Shown piece by piece: positions 35,266-44,294 of a DNA stretch of 64,000 nt. Made by a program: the position numbers and the translations under genes. Position 1 is the stretch's first letter; the number at the start of each line of letters is the position of its first letter. Origin of the DNA: Mycobacteriaceae bacterium (GTDB lineage: Bacteria > Actinomycetota > Actinomycetes > Mycobacteriales > Mycobacteriaceae); NCBI GenBank assembly GCA_019749805.1, contig JAIEPH010000023.1:1-64000 (forward strand), in the 5' to 3' direction. Below the pieces are notes generated by a model. It saw only the letters and a list, made by a program, of their open reading frames with translations. It was not told the origin of the DNA and ran no database searches.

Positions 35266-36311
35266 TGGGGTGTGCACCTGCCGCTACTTTGTCCGACCAG
35301 CTTGATGTACACGGGTTGTCCGCCCTTTCCATTCACTTTCAGCAGCAGATCGCACAGGTAAAAGGCGAAGTAGTTGCCGTAGAGCCCTTGCCGCAGCAGT
35401 ACTCGGTAGGCGTCGGGCAATGTATTGAGGAGGTTGTCGAAGTAGTCACGATCTGCGAGCACAGCGGTCGCGGTGCGATCGGTCTCGTGCACAGTTTTCT
35501 GCAGCGGTGGTCGGGCTTGTGCGAGAAGGTCGGCGATCGAGCGGGCAGCCTCGTTGGCGTAGGCCACTCCGTTGCTGATGTCCTGCTTGCGGGCTTGCAG
35601 CCCGTGTACGAGCTCCGACAGCGAGTCGATAGCCTTGCCGAATTGCTCGCTGTGCTCGCCCAGCGATCCCAGCACCGCGTTCAAGTTGACGATGGTCTGC
35701 CCGATCAGCTCGTCTCGGTCGGCCAGAGTGTTCGTCAGCGCTGCGGTCTGAGCCAGTATGGAACCGATTGTGGCGCCTTGACCCTGAAAAGCTGCGATGA
35801 GTTGGCTGGTGAGAGTGTTGACCTGTGTGGGGTCCAGGGCGCGGAACAGCGGCCGGAACCCACCGATCACCGCGTCCAGATCCAGTGCGGGCGCGGTGCG
35901 ATTCAACGGAATTGTGTCGCCGGGCCGCAGTTTCTTGGTCCCGCCCGCGCCTTCCTCGATCGCCAGGTAGCGGTCTCCGATCAGGTTGTCGTATTTGATG
36001 ACAGCGCGGCTGCCGTCGGTGAGTACCACCGAGTCGTCGGCCCCGAACTCGACCTGGACCGTGGAGTCATCGCGGACTGTGATTGTTTGGACCTTGCCGA
36101 CCTCCACACCGGCGATGCGGACGAAATCCTCGCTCTCCAGTCCGCTGACGTTGGTGAAGACAGCGGTATAGGTCTGTTCGCGCTCGAAGCGCAGCTGCGC
36201 GAAGACGGCAAAGAGGGCAAATGCACCCAGAGCGCACACGAGCACGAAGATGCCGAGGCGCCACAAGACAGCCGACACTCTATTGGTCACGGCTATGCTC
36301 CCCTCCGACAT
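35262..36311 (-). CDS. mceB: Mce family protein, MceB position
   Basis: This is a 349-residue Mce protein with a single helix (LGIFVLVCALGAFALFAVFA) and an MlaD domain (YTAVFTNVSGLESEDFVRIAGVEVG). The C-terminus ends in a short cysteine-containing segment without the proline-rich tail of its neighbours. The start ATG 36311 lies 37 bases after the MceA stop; the longer frame reads through arginine/proline-rich noise and is rejected. Confidence 0.93.
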   Translation of the reverse strand: MSEGSIAVTNRVSAVLWRLGIFVLVCALGAFALFAVFAQLRFEREQTYTAVFTNVSGLESEDFVRIAGVEVGKVQTITVRDDSTVQVEFGADDSVVLTDGSRAVIKYDNLIGDRYLAIEEGAGGTKKLRPGDTIPLNRTAPALDLDAVIGGFRPLFRALDPTQVNTLTSQLIAAFQGQGATIGSILAQTAALTNTLADRDELIGQTIVNLNAVLGSLGEHSEQFGKAIDSLSELVHGLQARKQDISNGVAYANEAARSIADLLAQARPPLQKTVHETDRTATAVLADRDYFDNLLNTLPDAYRVLLRQGLYGNYFAFYLCDLLLKVNGKGGQPVYIKLVGQSSGRCTPQ

Positions 36312-36348
36312 TTGCGGGTATGTTTCGAACCATTTGCGTGGCGGGCGG

Positions 36349-37701
36349 TCACGGTGGTGTGGGTCCCCGTGACGGCGGTGGCGGGACCCCGGGATATAGG
36401 GGCGTTCCGTCGGGGCCGTACTGGGGTGCGCCGTAGGGCGGCGCACCGGGGTAGGGCATGGGACCGGGCGCCGGGCCGCCCGGGTAGCGGATACTCGGCG
36501 GTTCGGGGACCGCCCGAGTCACCGGGAAGTAGTTGGCGTACCCGGGGAATCCGATGCCGGGATTGGGCCGCCAATCCAATCCGGTGCCGAAGCCGGTGTT
36601 GGCGATCAGCTGTCTCACCGGGAAGTTCTGGGCGACGTCGGGGAGCGAGCCGCACCCGGGCTTGCCTCCTTCCCCGCCCTTAGCAGCGTTGATGGGCAAG
36701 TTTTTCGGATACCGGTACGGGTCGTATCCCGGCAACAGCTCAGCGTCCATGATGAGAGACTTGCCGTTTCCGCCAAGCATGTCGGCATAGCCGGAGTCCA
36801 GAGTGGTCTTGGCGCCGACGATCAAGCAGGTGAGCTCGGGGTTGTACTTCATAAGCAAGTTCGTCGTGGGTTCCAGCAGGTTGACCGCAGTCACCAGGTT
36901 GTCTTTGCTGGCCCCTAGCAGGTCCACTCCGCTGCGCGACAGCCCCACTACGTTGAGCAGCAGCGCATCGAGTTGCTGGGCATGGCTGGTGACTGTCGCG
37001 CTGGTGGTGGTCGCGGCGGCCAGGGTGTCGATGATGTTCTTTGCCGCGGCGCTGTAGGTGTCGCTCACACCTTTAAGCGCGCGGAAGTCCTCGCGCAGAG
37101 TGTCTGTGCGCGGATTCAGCTGCAGCAGAACCTGATTGCTCGCGGTGATCGCTTCGCCGATCCTGTCGCCCTGTCCTCTCACGCCCTCGGCAAGCGCGCT
37201 GAGTACAGCATTCAGCTTGAACGGGTCGATCGCCTTGATCAGCTGCACCGCGTTTTGAAACACGGTGTTGACCTCGGTGGCGACGTTCAATGATCTCAGC
37301 ACCGCTCCCGCGGACAGCCGCTGTGGGCTTGGGTTGGGTGGGTAGACGAGGTCGACGTACTTCGCCCCGAACAGGGATATCGATTGGATTCGCGCCTCGA
37401 CGTTGGCCGGGATGTATTGAATCTGGGCAGGGTCAATGTCCAGCTGGATGCGGGTCGAGTCTCCGCCGCCGACAGAACTGACGCGGCCGACCTGCACCCC
37501 GCGCATCTTCACGCGGGAGTTGGGCTCCAGCACCAGACCGGAGCGGTCCGCTGTCAGAGTCACCGTCACGCTTGGGGTGAACGTCCTGTTGAACATGGTC
37601 AGACTTAGCACCACCGCCGCGACGATGCCCACGACGAGCAACATCGCCCACCATTCAGGGGAGATCCGACGAGCGCCCATACCGTCTGCCATATGCGTCA
37701 C
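36349..37701 (-). CDS. mceA: Mce family protein, MceA position
   Basis: This is the first Mce protein of the operon (450 aa). An N-terminal helix (WWAMLLVVGIVAAVVLSLTMF) precedes the MlaD domain (VTLTADRSGLVLEPNSRVKMRGVQVG), a helical region, and a C-terminal proline/glycine/tyrosine-rich tail. In characterised systems the six Mce proteins form a periplasmic tube that carries hydrophobic substrate to the YrbE permease. The GTG start overlaps the YrbEB stop (GTGA). Confidence 0.95.
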   Translation of the reverse strand: MTHMADGMGARRISPEWWAMLLVVGIVAAVVLSLTMFNRTFTPSVTVTLTADRSGLVLEPNSRVKMRGVQVGRVSSVGGGDSTRIQLDIDPAQIQYIPANVEARIQSISLFGAKYVDLVYPPNPSPQRLSAGAVLRSLNVATEVNTVFQNAVQLIKAIDPFKLNAVLSALAEGVRGQGDRIGEAITASNQVLLQLNPRTDTLREDFRALKGVSDTYSAAAKNIIDTLAAATTTSATVTSHAQQLDALLLNVVGLSRSGVDLLGASKDNLVTAVNLLEPTTNLLMKYNPELTCLIVGAKTTLDSGYADMLGGNGKSLIMDAELLPGYDPYRYPKNLPINAAKGGEGGKPGCGSLPDVAQNFPVRQLIANTGFGTGLDWRPNPGIGFPGYANYFPVTRAVPEPPSIRYPGGPAPGPMPYPGAPPYGAPQYGPDGTPLYPGVPPPPSRGPTPP

Positions 37702-38555
37702 CCCGCGTAGTTGAAGTTGCCGGTCTGGCCGTAGAGAGCCAGGGTGACTAACAGAATCACCATTTGAGACGCGATCAGTGAGGTCCGGGTCGCGCGCCCG
37801 ACCGCTTCGCCCACGCCCGCGGGCCCGCCGGTGGCGTTAAGTCCGTAGTACGTGTGGATCAACATGATCACCAGCACTTCGGCGACCGTGACGGCGAAGG
37901 AGAAGAACACAGCCTGCGGACTGAGAAAGGTGTCGAAGTAGTGGTCGAATACTCCGGGCCCTTGCCCGTAAAAAGCGGTGGTGATGACCCGTACCGAGAA
38001 GAACGACATCAACAAGGCCACGCAATACAGTGGAATGACCACGATCATGCCGGCGAGCAAACGGGTGGAGGCCAGATAGGCGATGGGCCGGATGCCCATC
38101 ACCGCTAGCGCGTCGACCTCCTCGTTGATTTTCATTGCGCCCAGCTGCGCGGTGGTACCAGCACCGATCGTCGCGGCGAACGCGAAGGCGGAGCTGGCCG
38201 GGGTTACCAGCCGAACGTTGACGAAGGCAGAGGTGAAGCCCGCCAACGCTTCCACGCCGACTTGAGACATCTGGTTGTAGGCCTGACTTGCGAGGGCGCC
38301 GCTGGTCGATATGTTCAAGAAGGCAACGACCGCCACGGTGCCACCAACCACCGCTAAGGATCCCGCTCCGAGACCGATCGCGGCGATCTGGCGCAGCAAT
38401 TCAGCCCGATAAATACCCACCGCCTGCACTATCGAGGCGACCGACTGCCCGTAGAAGTGAGCCTGATCGCCGAGATCTCTCCACTTGGCCCTCCACTGAC
38501 TCAAAGAGCGGGCGGTGCCGGGAAACCGCTGCCGAAAGACAACGCCGGCGCTCAT
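37698..38555 (-). CDS. yrbEB: YrbEB/MlaE-type permease of the Mce system
   Basis: This is a 285-residue membrane permease of the MlaE family with several hydrophobic helices. The EVDALAVMGIRPIAYL motif is the conserved coupling segment that meets the ATPase. It is paired with the next upstream gene, which encodes the other half of the permease. No Mce ATPase (MceG) gene is in the window; this subunit is usually encoded elsewhere and shared. Confidence 0.95.
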   Translation of the reverse strand: MSAGVVFRQRFPGTARSLSQWRAKWRDLGDQAHFYGQSVASIVQAVGIYRAELLRQIAAIGLGAGSLAVVGGTVAVVAFLNISTSGALASQAYNQMSQVGVEALAGFTSAFVNVRLVTPASSAFAFAATIGAGTTAQLGAMKINEEVDALAVMGIRPIAYLASTRLLAGMIVVIPLYCVALLMSFFSVRVITTAFYGQGPGVFDHYFDTFLSPQAVFFSFAVTVAEVLVIMLIHTYYGLNATGGPAGVGEAVGRATRTSLIASQMVILLVTLALYGQTGNFNYAG

Positions 38556-39361
38556 TTCGTGACCTCGAACCCGACCGCAGTGACGATGGCATTGACGACG
38601 AACAGCAACAAGAAGGCAATGACAACGGTTTCGTTGACCGCGTTACCCACACCGGCCGCGCCTTTTTGCACCCGCAAGCCTTGGTAGCAGGCGATCAGAC
38701 CTGCCACGAAACCGAACAGCGTGGCCTTGACGAGAGACACGAGGACATCGCTGAGACCGGTGAGCAGCGTCATACTGGCAACGAATGACCCGGGAGTCAC
38801 GTGCTGGAAGTACACCGAGAACAAGAAAGCGCCCAAGAGACCAGTCACGGTCACGACAGATGACAGGAGCACCGCGACCGTCGTCGTCGCCAGCACCCTG
38901 GGGACGACAAGGGAATGGATCGGGTCAAGCCCCAGGACCCGCATCGCATCGACTTCCTCGCGGATGGTGCGCGACCCGAGATCGGCGCACATCGCCGAAG
39001 CGCCCGCACCCGCCACGACGAGAACGGTGACGAAGGGGCCGATCTGGTTGACCGCGCCCAAGGCTGCGCCGGTTCCTGAGAAGTCGGCGGCGCCGAATTC
39101 GCTGAGCAACGTGTTGAAGGTGAATGACGTGAGGACAACGAGGGGAATCGACAACGTCAGCGCGGGAACCACAGAAACCCGCGCCACGAACCATGTTTGG
39201 AAGAGGAACTCGCGCCATTGGAACGGTGGCTTGACCATCGCGACGAGCATGTCCAGCGTCATCGCGTAGAGCCCGCCAATAATGCTGAGTGGTTTCAGCG
39301 CTTTGACGTCAGCCGCTGTCGGGAAGGCTGCGACCGTGTTACGGAGGGAAAAGCGCTTCAC
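38552..39361 (-). CDS. yrbEA: YrbEA/MlaE-type permease of the Mce system
   Basis: This is a 269-residue MlaE-family permease opening the mce operon. It shows the conserved REEVDAMRVLGLDPIHSLV coupling motif and hydrophobic helices on either side. The start is GTG 39361. A gap of about 130 bases separates it from the PcaG-like gene upstream on the same strand, so the importer may be read both from its own promoter and from the upstream oxygenase operon. Confidence 0.95.
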   Translation of the reverse strand: MKRFSLRNTVAAFPTAADVKALKPLSIIGGLYAMTLDMLVAMVKPPFQWREFLFQTWFVARVSVVPALTLSIPLVVLTSFTFNTLLSEFGAADFSGTGAALGAVNQIGPFVTVLVVAGAGASAMCADLGSRTIREEVDAMRVLGLDPIHSLVVPRVLATTTVAVLLSSVVTVTGLLGAFLFSVYFQHVTPGSFVASMTLLTGLSDVLVSLVKATLFGFVAGLIACYQGLRVQKGAAGVGNAVNETVVIAFLLLFVVNAIVTAVGFEVTK

Positions 39362-39494
39362 TCGAAGACCCCATTACCGTGCTGAGGTGCGCCTCCGGGA
39401 CCGTCGGCGTCGCCGCGGCCACGCCGACGCCAACAGCATCGCCAGAATGCGTCCATGACAGCCGGTACGGCGAGGCCGCATCGCCCCAAAACGT

Positions 39495-40013
39495 TCACGT
39501 CACTGCTCCCTGGCGCGACTCATCAGAGGTTTCAGCCGTCACGCAAATTGCTGGCCGCAGTGTGATGTCGAAACGAAGTCCGATGTCGTCGCGGGTCGTG
39601 ATAAGGGCTTGCCGCTGCTCGGCGGGCAAGCGGCGCAGCAGGGAGTCTTTGGCGAGATGGCACCCCGGAAGGTAGGCGCGGGTGATCAGCCGATCGAGAC
39701 CCCCCCGGGCTTCTACTGATACCGCTATGAACGGTGCTGATCCGTGCTCAGGTGCTTGAGGCGGCACCATTTTCACGCTGTATCGACCCTGCTGGTCGGT
39801 GATGACGCACGTCGGTCGAGCATTAATCCAGCCGTCGCTCCGAAGCAGTCCGGTCTTTTCCACCGCGTTGTTGTCGTCGCCCGCGGAAAGCCAGGTCTCG
39901 ATCAAGGCGTCAGGAACTGGTCGACCATCTTCACCGGTGATCACCCCGTGAAACTGAATGGCCCCGGAGGCGCCGGCCCTCCGGTCCCAACGCCACCGCG
40001 AAGCAGCTGCCAT
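39495..40013 (-). CDS. Intradiol-dioxygenase-fold protein, PcaG (alpha)-like, orphan
   Basis: This is a 172-residue protein resembling the alpha subunit of protocatechuate 3,4-dioxygenase. Matching segments include FHGVITGEDGRPVPDALIETW, the ITDQQGRYSVKMVPP strand and APFIAVSVEARGGLDRLITRAYLP, and a late RFDITL. PcaG does not bind iron by itself and needs PcaH, but no PcaH gene is present. The N-terminal SQTVGPF segment of true PcaG is missing. It may be a repurposed or decaying subunit. It lies two bases after the SCP2-like gene. Confidence 0.75.
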   Translation of the reverse strand: MAAASRWRWDRRAGASGAIQFHGVITGEDGRPVPDALIETWLSAGDDNNAVEKTGLLRSDGWINARPTCVITDQQGRYSVKMVPPQAPEHGSAPFIAVSVEARGGLDRLITRAYLPGCHLAKDSLLRRLPAEQRQALITTRDDIGLRFDITLRPAICVTAETSDESRQGAVT

Positions 40014-40015
40014 CC

Positions 40016-40414
40016 TCAGTCTCCCCAGACGAGTCCGTCGACCTGGCCTACGAGGCGGAGTCCGGCGCCGAGCACCGCCATGTTCGCCATCGCCACCTTG
40101 ATCGGGCCCACGAATTTGATCTTGCGCGTTGCGATGGCGTTCGCTATGCCTAGCTCGCCATCCGCGACCCGGTGCCAGACGCTCGCGGTTGCAGTCAGAA
40201 CAAAGTCCGGCTTTCGCCCTTCGATCTGCACCCCGCCGTAGACGGCCTCACCATCGGTGATCTCCAACTGTGAGACCTGATCGTCGGCGTCCTGAACTCG
40301 CCATTCGATCAGCATGCTCAACTCTTTGGCACCCTGCCGGATTTCGGCCGAGTCGTTCCACAGGTCGCGGTACGCGCGTGCCCACGCGGGCGACATCAAC
40401 GCAACGGCAGTCAT
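40016..40414 (-). CDS. SCP2 sterol-binding-like protein
   Basis: This is a 132-residue SCP2-fold protein. The region YGGVQIEGRKPDFVLTATASVWHRVADGE and a hydrophobic C-terminal (VAMANMAVLGAGLRLVGQVDG) fit a lipid-binding tunnel. The ATG at 40414 has GAAAGGA upstream; a longer open frame is a shadow over the beta subunit gene. Its place between an oxygenase pair and the mce importer suggests binding or shuttling of a hydrophobic substrate (inference). A second SCP2-like gene is at 54175-54561. Confidence 0.78.
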   Translation of the reverse strand: MTAVALMSPAWARAYRDLWNDSAEIRQGAKELSMLIEWRVQDADDQVSQLEITDGEAVYGGVQIEGRKPDFVLTATASVWHRVADGELGIANAIATRKIKFVGPIKVAMANMAVLGAGLRLVGQVDGLVWGD

Positions 40415-40442
40415 TTTCGAATCCTTTCCTTCGGTCGACGAG

Positions 40443-40937
40443 TCAAACGGGGTACACCAGATAGCGCGGCGGAGTGTTGTCCACCACCACGAATTTCTGC
40501 TGAAACAGCGCGGTTTCGTCGTCAAGGACCACGACATCTTCGCTGTAGCCACTGACCAAGATCCCGGGCTCGCCGGAGGAGCCGGTGTAGGCGACGAGGA
40601 CGTTGGACCGTACCGCCCAGCGGTCTTCGCCGAGCTCACGCATCGCCGTACGCTGCTGAACGTGGCGGGTGTCGTAAGGTTCGACCGTGCCCGCCCAGAC
40701 CTCCTGGATCATCTTCACGCGGTCGGTCAGCCGTTCTCGGCAATCGTCCATCATGTACGCCAGCGGCAGCCCCTCACGGACGTTCTCCATCGCGCGCACC
40801 TCGTAGGCACATTCCGGCGCGAACAGCGCCAGCCACGCGGTGAAGTCTCGCTCGTCGACTGCGCGCGCGTAGGCTCCCAGCAGTTCGTCCACCAGGTAAG
40901 CGGCACGTGCCCGCCGATCTTCGATGCTCGATGTCAA
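40443..40937 (-). CDS. Divergent Rieske oxygenase small (beta) subunit
   Basis: This is a beta-type subunit of about 164 residues. It keeps the NTF2-like layout (LLGAYARAVDERDFTAWLALFAPECAYEVRA) and VRSNVLVAYTG, but lacks the WAEDPPSR block; the C-terminus ends PRYLVYPV instead of the usual NL-hydrophobic end. The likely start is a TTG at 40937 or 40940, because a near-perfect AGGAGGTGAT ribosome site lies just upstream and there is no suitable ATG. It overlaps the alpha stop. Confidence 0.82.
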   Translation of the reverse strand: MTSSIEDRRARAAYLVDELLGAYARAVDERDFTAWLALFAPECAYEVRAMENVREGLPLAYMMDDCRERLTDRVKMIQEVWAGTVEPYDTRHVQQRTAMRELGEDRWAVRSNVLVAYTGSSGEPGILVSGYSEDVVVLDDETALFQQKFVVVDNTPPRYLVYPV

Positions 40938-42115
40938 CAAAACTCCATCACCTCCTGGTAGTGCGCCCACCAGCCGGTGTTGGCGACCTCATCGTTCTGC
41001 GACGACTCCGACAATGGTCGGCCGACGCCGGCGACAAACCGCTGATAGCCGCCGTCACGCGCGGTCGCCTGCACGCGGTTGTAGACGGCGGCGTCCTCGA
41101 TACTGATGAAGCCGCTCGGCCCGAGGAGGTTCGACGACTGGCGTACTCGGTGGCGTGCGAAATCCTCGCTGTCACTGGCGTGGCCAAAGAACGTGTATCG
41201 CACCTCGGTTCGATCAACCCCGAGTGGGCGGGCGTACCGGATGTTGATCGTGTCAACGTGACGCACGATCCCCGTGACCGGCCGTAACGCGATCACGCGG
41301 GCTCGGCTGTCGTCGCCCTTCCGCGTGACCACACTCGGGTCTGCCAGGAAGCCGTTGTCCACGTAGGGTTGCGCATCGTACAGAATCGACATGTGCCCGT
41401 AGGGCTCGCTGACCAGCACGTTTCCGCTGCCGCCCTGCCAGTTGAGCAGTTTGAACGCGCTGTGCAGCAGCGGCGCATGGTAGGGATCGTTGTCGATGTA
41501 GGTCTTCCAATTACTCTGAAACACCACCGTCTGGTAGCCCAGCAGCGTCAAGTCCCCGTCATCGAGCATGCAGTCGCGCAACGGATTAGCGCTATCGCCG
41601 AGGTAATCGTCGAACGGCGGCGGCTCATCGGCCATGCTGACGAAGATCAACCCCCACGACTCGACTACGTGCAGCTCTCGTAGGCCGTAGTCCTCCTCGC
41701 GGAAGTCGGGGCGAAACTGCATGCGGCGTGGCGCGCCTGCGAACCGGCCGTCATTGTTGAAGAGCCACCGGTGGTACGGACACTCGAATCGCTCCGCCAC
41801 CCCGCACCGGCGCTGCTCCAGCAGCGTTCCCCGATGGGCGCAGGAGTTGACGAACACGCGGATGCGGTCATCGCCGTCCCGCACCATCAGCAGCGGCACG
41901 TCGGCTAGCCATCTCGTCCGGAAGGCGTTGCGCTCGGCCAGCTCGGCCCGGTGCGCGATCGGATGCCAGTAGGGGCCATAGAAGATGCGGGTGAGCTCTT
42001 CCCGGTAGACGTCGGGGTCGCTGAACACCTCCTTGGGAATGTCCGCGGCAGAGGTGAACCGTTTCCGGATCGCCGGCTGTACATGGTCGAACTCCAGCGT
42101 CGGTCCAAGCTTCAC
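40934..42115 (-). CDS. Divergent Rieske oxygenase large (alpha) subunit
   Basis: This is a 393-residue alpha subunit, shorter than the others. Rieske ligands are C92, H94, C112, H115, but the usual HGW is HRW and the second half reads QRRCGVAERFECPYH. Iron-site residues are D210-x2-H213-x4-H218 (NDPYHAPLLH). The start is GTG 42115, overlapping the stop of the beta-propeller gene. It belongs to a different oxygenase subgroup from the six other alpha proteins. Its neighbours point to a lipid-like or polycyclic substrate, which is inference. Confidence 0.9.
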   Translation of the reverse strand: MKLGPTLEFDHVQPAIRKRFTSAADIPKEVFSDPDVYREELTRIFYGPYWHPIAHRAELAERNAFRTRWLADVPLLMVRDGDDRIRVFVNSCAHRGTLLEQRRCGVAERFECPYHRWLFNNDGRFAGAPRRMQFRPDFREEDYGLRELHVVESWGLIFVSMADEPPPFDDYLGDSANPLRDCMLDDGDLTLLGYQTVVFQSNWKTYIDNDPYHAPLLHSAFKLLNWQGGSGNVLVSEPYGHMSILYDAQPYVDNGFLADPSVVTRKGDDSRARVIALRPVTGIVRHVDTINIRYARPLGVDRTEVRYTFFGHASDSEDFARHRVRQSSNLLGPSGFISIEDAAVYNRVQATARDGGYQRFVAGVGRPLSESSQNDEVANTGWWAHYQEVMEFC

Positions 42116-43215
42116 TGCGCTGTTCCTTTCTTCGGCGTCGCGATGTGGGTGATCGCGCCGAGCCCGTCGGCGAGGCACTTCCAGGTGTGGCCCTCGTCTT
42201 CCGACACGTAAAGTCCACCCGCCGTGGTGCCGTGGTACAGCAGCAGCTCGCCGCCATCAGTGAGCTCGCCCTCCAGCGCCCAGACCATGTCGAACAAGCC
42301 GCGGTCGTCCGCGCTATCCAGCCGTACCCAGGAGGCGCCACCGTCGTTGCTGCGGAAGAATCCCACGTCGGCGCCGCGGCGTCGGCGCAGTTTGGACGGC
42401 GACAGGAAATAGACGTTGCCGTTGAGCACGCCCATCACCAGCCGGCGCACTGCGGCCCACTTCGGTGGGATGCCGTCGGCCGCGGCGAGGAACACCACGT
42501 CGGGGTCGGCGGGATGCACCACGATCGCGTCTTCGGTGTAGTTGCGCTCGCCAAGTCCGGTGTTGGACTGCACCCAGCTCGATCCGCGGTCGGTGCTGCG
42601 GTAAATGCCCTTGCCGCCGCGGTAAGGCTTCGTGTCCTGGCCGGTGGTGACGATGAGCCGGTCGGGAGCATCCGGGTGCAGGACCACGCGGTGGATGTCG
42701 TGACCGAGGCCATCGATCTCCTCCCACGTCTGTCCCCGGTCCCGGGTGACCAGGAGGGAGCCGACTTCAATGCCGGCGTAGACGACGTCGGCTTCGCGTG
42801 GGTGCACGGCGATGGTACGGACGTGCGCGATTCCCGGGCGGATGGGAAAACTCCACCTTTTCGCTTCCGGTACGCCGAGTAGGTCTCCGCACTCGGCCCA
42901 GGTCCCGTCTTGCCACCGCAGCAAGTGCGCTGGTTCAGTTCCGGCGTAGAGCGCGTTGGGTGTGTGCGGGTCGAACGCCAGGGCGCGCACGTCGCGGTGG
43001 GCGAGGCCATCGCCGAGGTCAGTCCAGTGGTCTGCGCCCGCGGTGGCCAGAAACACGCCGTGCTTGTGGACGGCGACGGCGACGCGCTCGTCCTGAACAG
43101 CCATGGCCATGACCTGCCCCGGCAACTCGGGCCAGGCCCGGGCCTTGCCGTCGCCGGACACGGTGAACACACCGCGGCTTGTCGCGGCGACGACCATCAA
43201 GCCTCCCTCACTCAC
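42112..43215 (-). CDS. Asp-box (BNR-like) beta-propeller protein
   Basis: This is a 367-residue protein with at least four Asp-box turns (TRDRGQTW, STDRGSSW, SNDGGASW, SEDEGHTW) spaced as in sialidase/VPS10-type beta-propellers. No signal peptide, membrane helix or sialidase arginine motif is visible, so it is probably cytoplasmic and not a glycosidase. GTGA overlaps join it to both the alcohol dehydrogenase upstream and the oxygenase alpha gene downstream, so it is translated together with metabolic enzymes. Its role is unknown; scaffolding is a guess. Confidence 0.8.
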   Translation of the reverse strand: MSEGGLMVVAATSRGVFTVSGDGKARAWPELPGQVMAMAVQDERVAVAVHKHGVFLATAGADHWTDLGDGLAHRDVRALAFDPHTPNALYAGTEPAHLLRWQDGTWAECGDLLGVPEAKRWSFPIRPGIAHVRTIAVHPREADVVYAGIEVGSLLVTRDRGQTWEEIDGLGHDIHRVVLHPDAPDRLIVTTGQDTKPYRGGKGIYRSTDRGSSWVQSNTGLGERNYTEDAIVVHPADPDVVFLAAADGIPPKWAAVRRLVMGVLNGNVYFLSPSKLRRRRGADVGFFRSNDGGASWVRLDSADDRGLFDMVWALEGELTDGGELLLYHGTTAGGLYVSEDEGHTWKCLADGLGAITHIATPKKGTAQ

Positions 43216-44237
43216 GGCTTCACCAGCACCTTGACCAAACCCTCCCGGCCCTCTAATAGCCCACCCAATCCATCCTTGACGGCGCGGTCCAGCGGGATTC
43301 GAGCGGTGATCTGCGGCGTTAACGCGAGTTTTCCGTCAGCGATCAGGGCGAGAACAGCCGGGAAATCGTCGAACATGTCGTAACCGAAAACCATCCGGAG
43401 CTCTATCTCCTTGAGCAGATGGCGGTTGACATCCAGCGTGGCCGCACCGGCCCATGACGACATCTCCATGAAGCGGCCTTGTTTGCGAAGGCAGTCCAGG
43501 CCTTGTGTGAATGCCTCCGCGCTGCCCGCCACATGGAAGACGACGTCCACCCCGACGCCCCGTGTCTCCTCCAAAATTCGCGCGGTGGTCCCGGGGTCAT
43601 TCGGATCGAGCACCAACGTCGCACCGAGGTCGCGCGCCAGGCTGCCGCGTACGCCGCTTGGCTCTGTGACGTAGATTCGCGCAGCTCCGGCTGCGCGTGC
43701 GCACTGGATCACGGTGAGCCCGAGTGCCCCGGCGCCGAGGACCATCACCGTTTCGCCGAGGAGCAGTTTCGCTCGCCGCACCGCGTGGAACGCCACCGCC
43801 GTCGGCTCGGTCAGCGCCGCCACCTCGAGGTCCACCACGTCCGGCACTCGGACCGCGAGCCGAGATGGCACTGCGACGTAGTTCGCCAAGCCCCCGTTTC
43901 GGGTGAAGCCGATCCACCCTGGGCGCTGGCACAAGTGATAGAGCGCCCGGTGGCAATAGTGGCAGCTCCCGCAGAAGTCCATCGGAATCACCGCGGCGCC
44001 CTCGCCAATGCGGGATTGGTCGATGCCCGCTCCAACCTCAACGATCCGGCCCGAGATTTCGTGGCCGAGCACCACTGGCGGCTGCGAGAAGGTAGGCCCC
44101 GCGACAAACTCGTGGAGGTCAGTTCCACACAGTCCGGTCGCCGCCACCTCGATGATGACCTCACCGGCCTGCGGCGCCGGGTCTGGCACCGATGTCAGCC
44201 CGACGTCGTTGTTGCCGTTCAGAACGATCGCTTCCAT
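43212..44237 (-). CDS. Zinc-dependent alcohol dehydrogenase (MDR family)
   Basis: This is a 341-residue medium-chain dehydrogenase. Zinc residues include C37 (GLCGTDLHE) and the GHE motif; the structural-zinc loop is shortened to CGSCHYCHRALYHLC. The nucleotide-binding motif is GAGALG. It is a paralogue of 20430-21461. It probably oxidises an alcohol formed in the pathway. It ends four bases inside the beta-propeller gene and follows an SDR gene after 57 bases. Confidence 0.92.
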   Translation of the reverse strand: MEAIVLNGNNDVGLTSVPDPAPQAGEVIIEVAATGLCGTDLHEFVAGPTFSQPPVVLGHEISGRIVEVGAGIDQSRIGEGAAVIPMDFCGSCHYCHRALYHLCQRPGWIGFTRNGGLANYVAVPSRLAVRVPDVVDLEVAALTEPTAVAFHAVRRAKLLLGETVMVLGAGALGLTVIQCARAAGAARIYVTEPSGVRGSLARDLGATLVLDPNDPGTTARILEETRGVGVDVVFHVAGSAEAFTQGLDCLRKQGRFMEMSSWAGAATLDVNRHLLKEIELRMVFGYDMFDDFPAVLALIADGKLALTPQITARIPLDRAVKDGLGGLLEGREGLVKVLVKP

Positions 44238-44294
44238 CTCAGCCCGCGGCGCTTTCGTGGGTCCGGCGACGATTCCAATGGTTAGGGACCATGC

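Noticed and set aside
35265..36683. Very long plus-strand frame (472 codons) across the mceA/mceB genes
   Set aside because: It lies antisense to two clear mce genes and shows no domain; long antisense frames are expected in GC-rich DNA.
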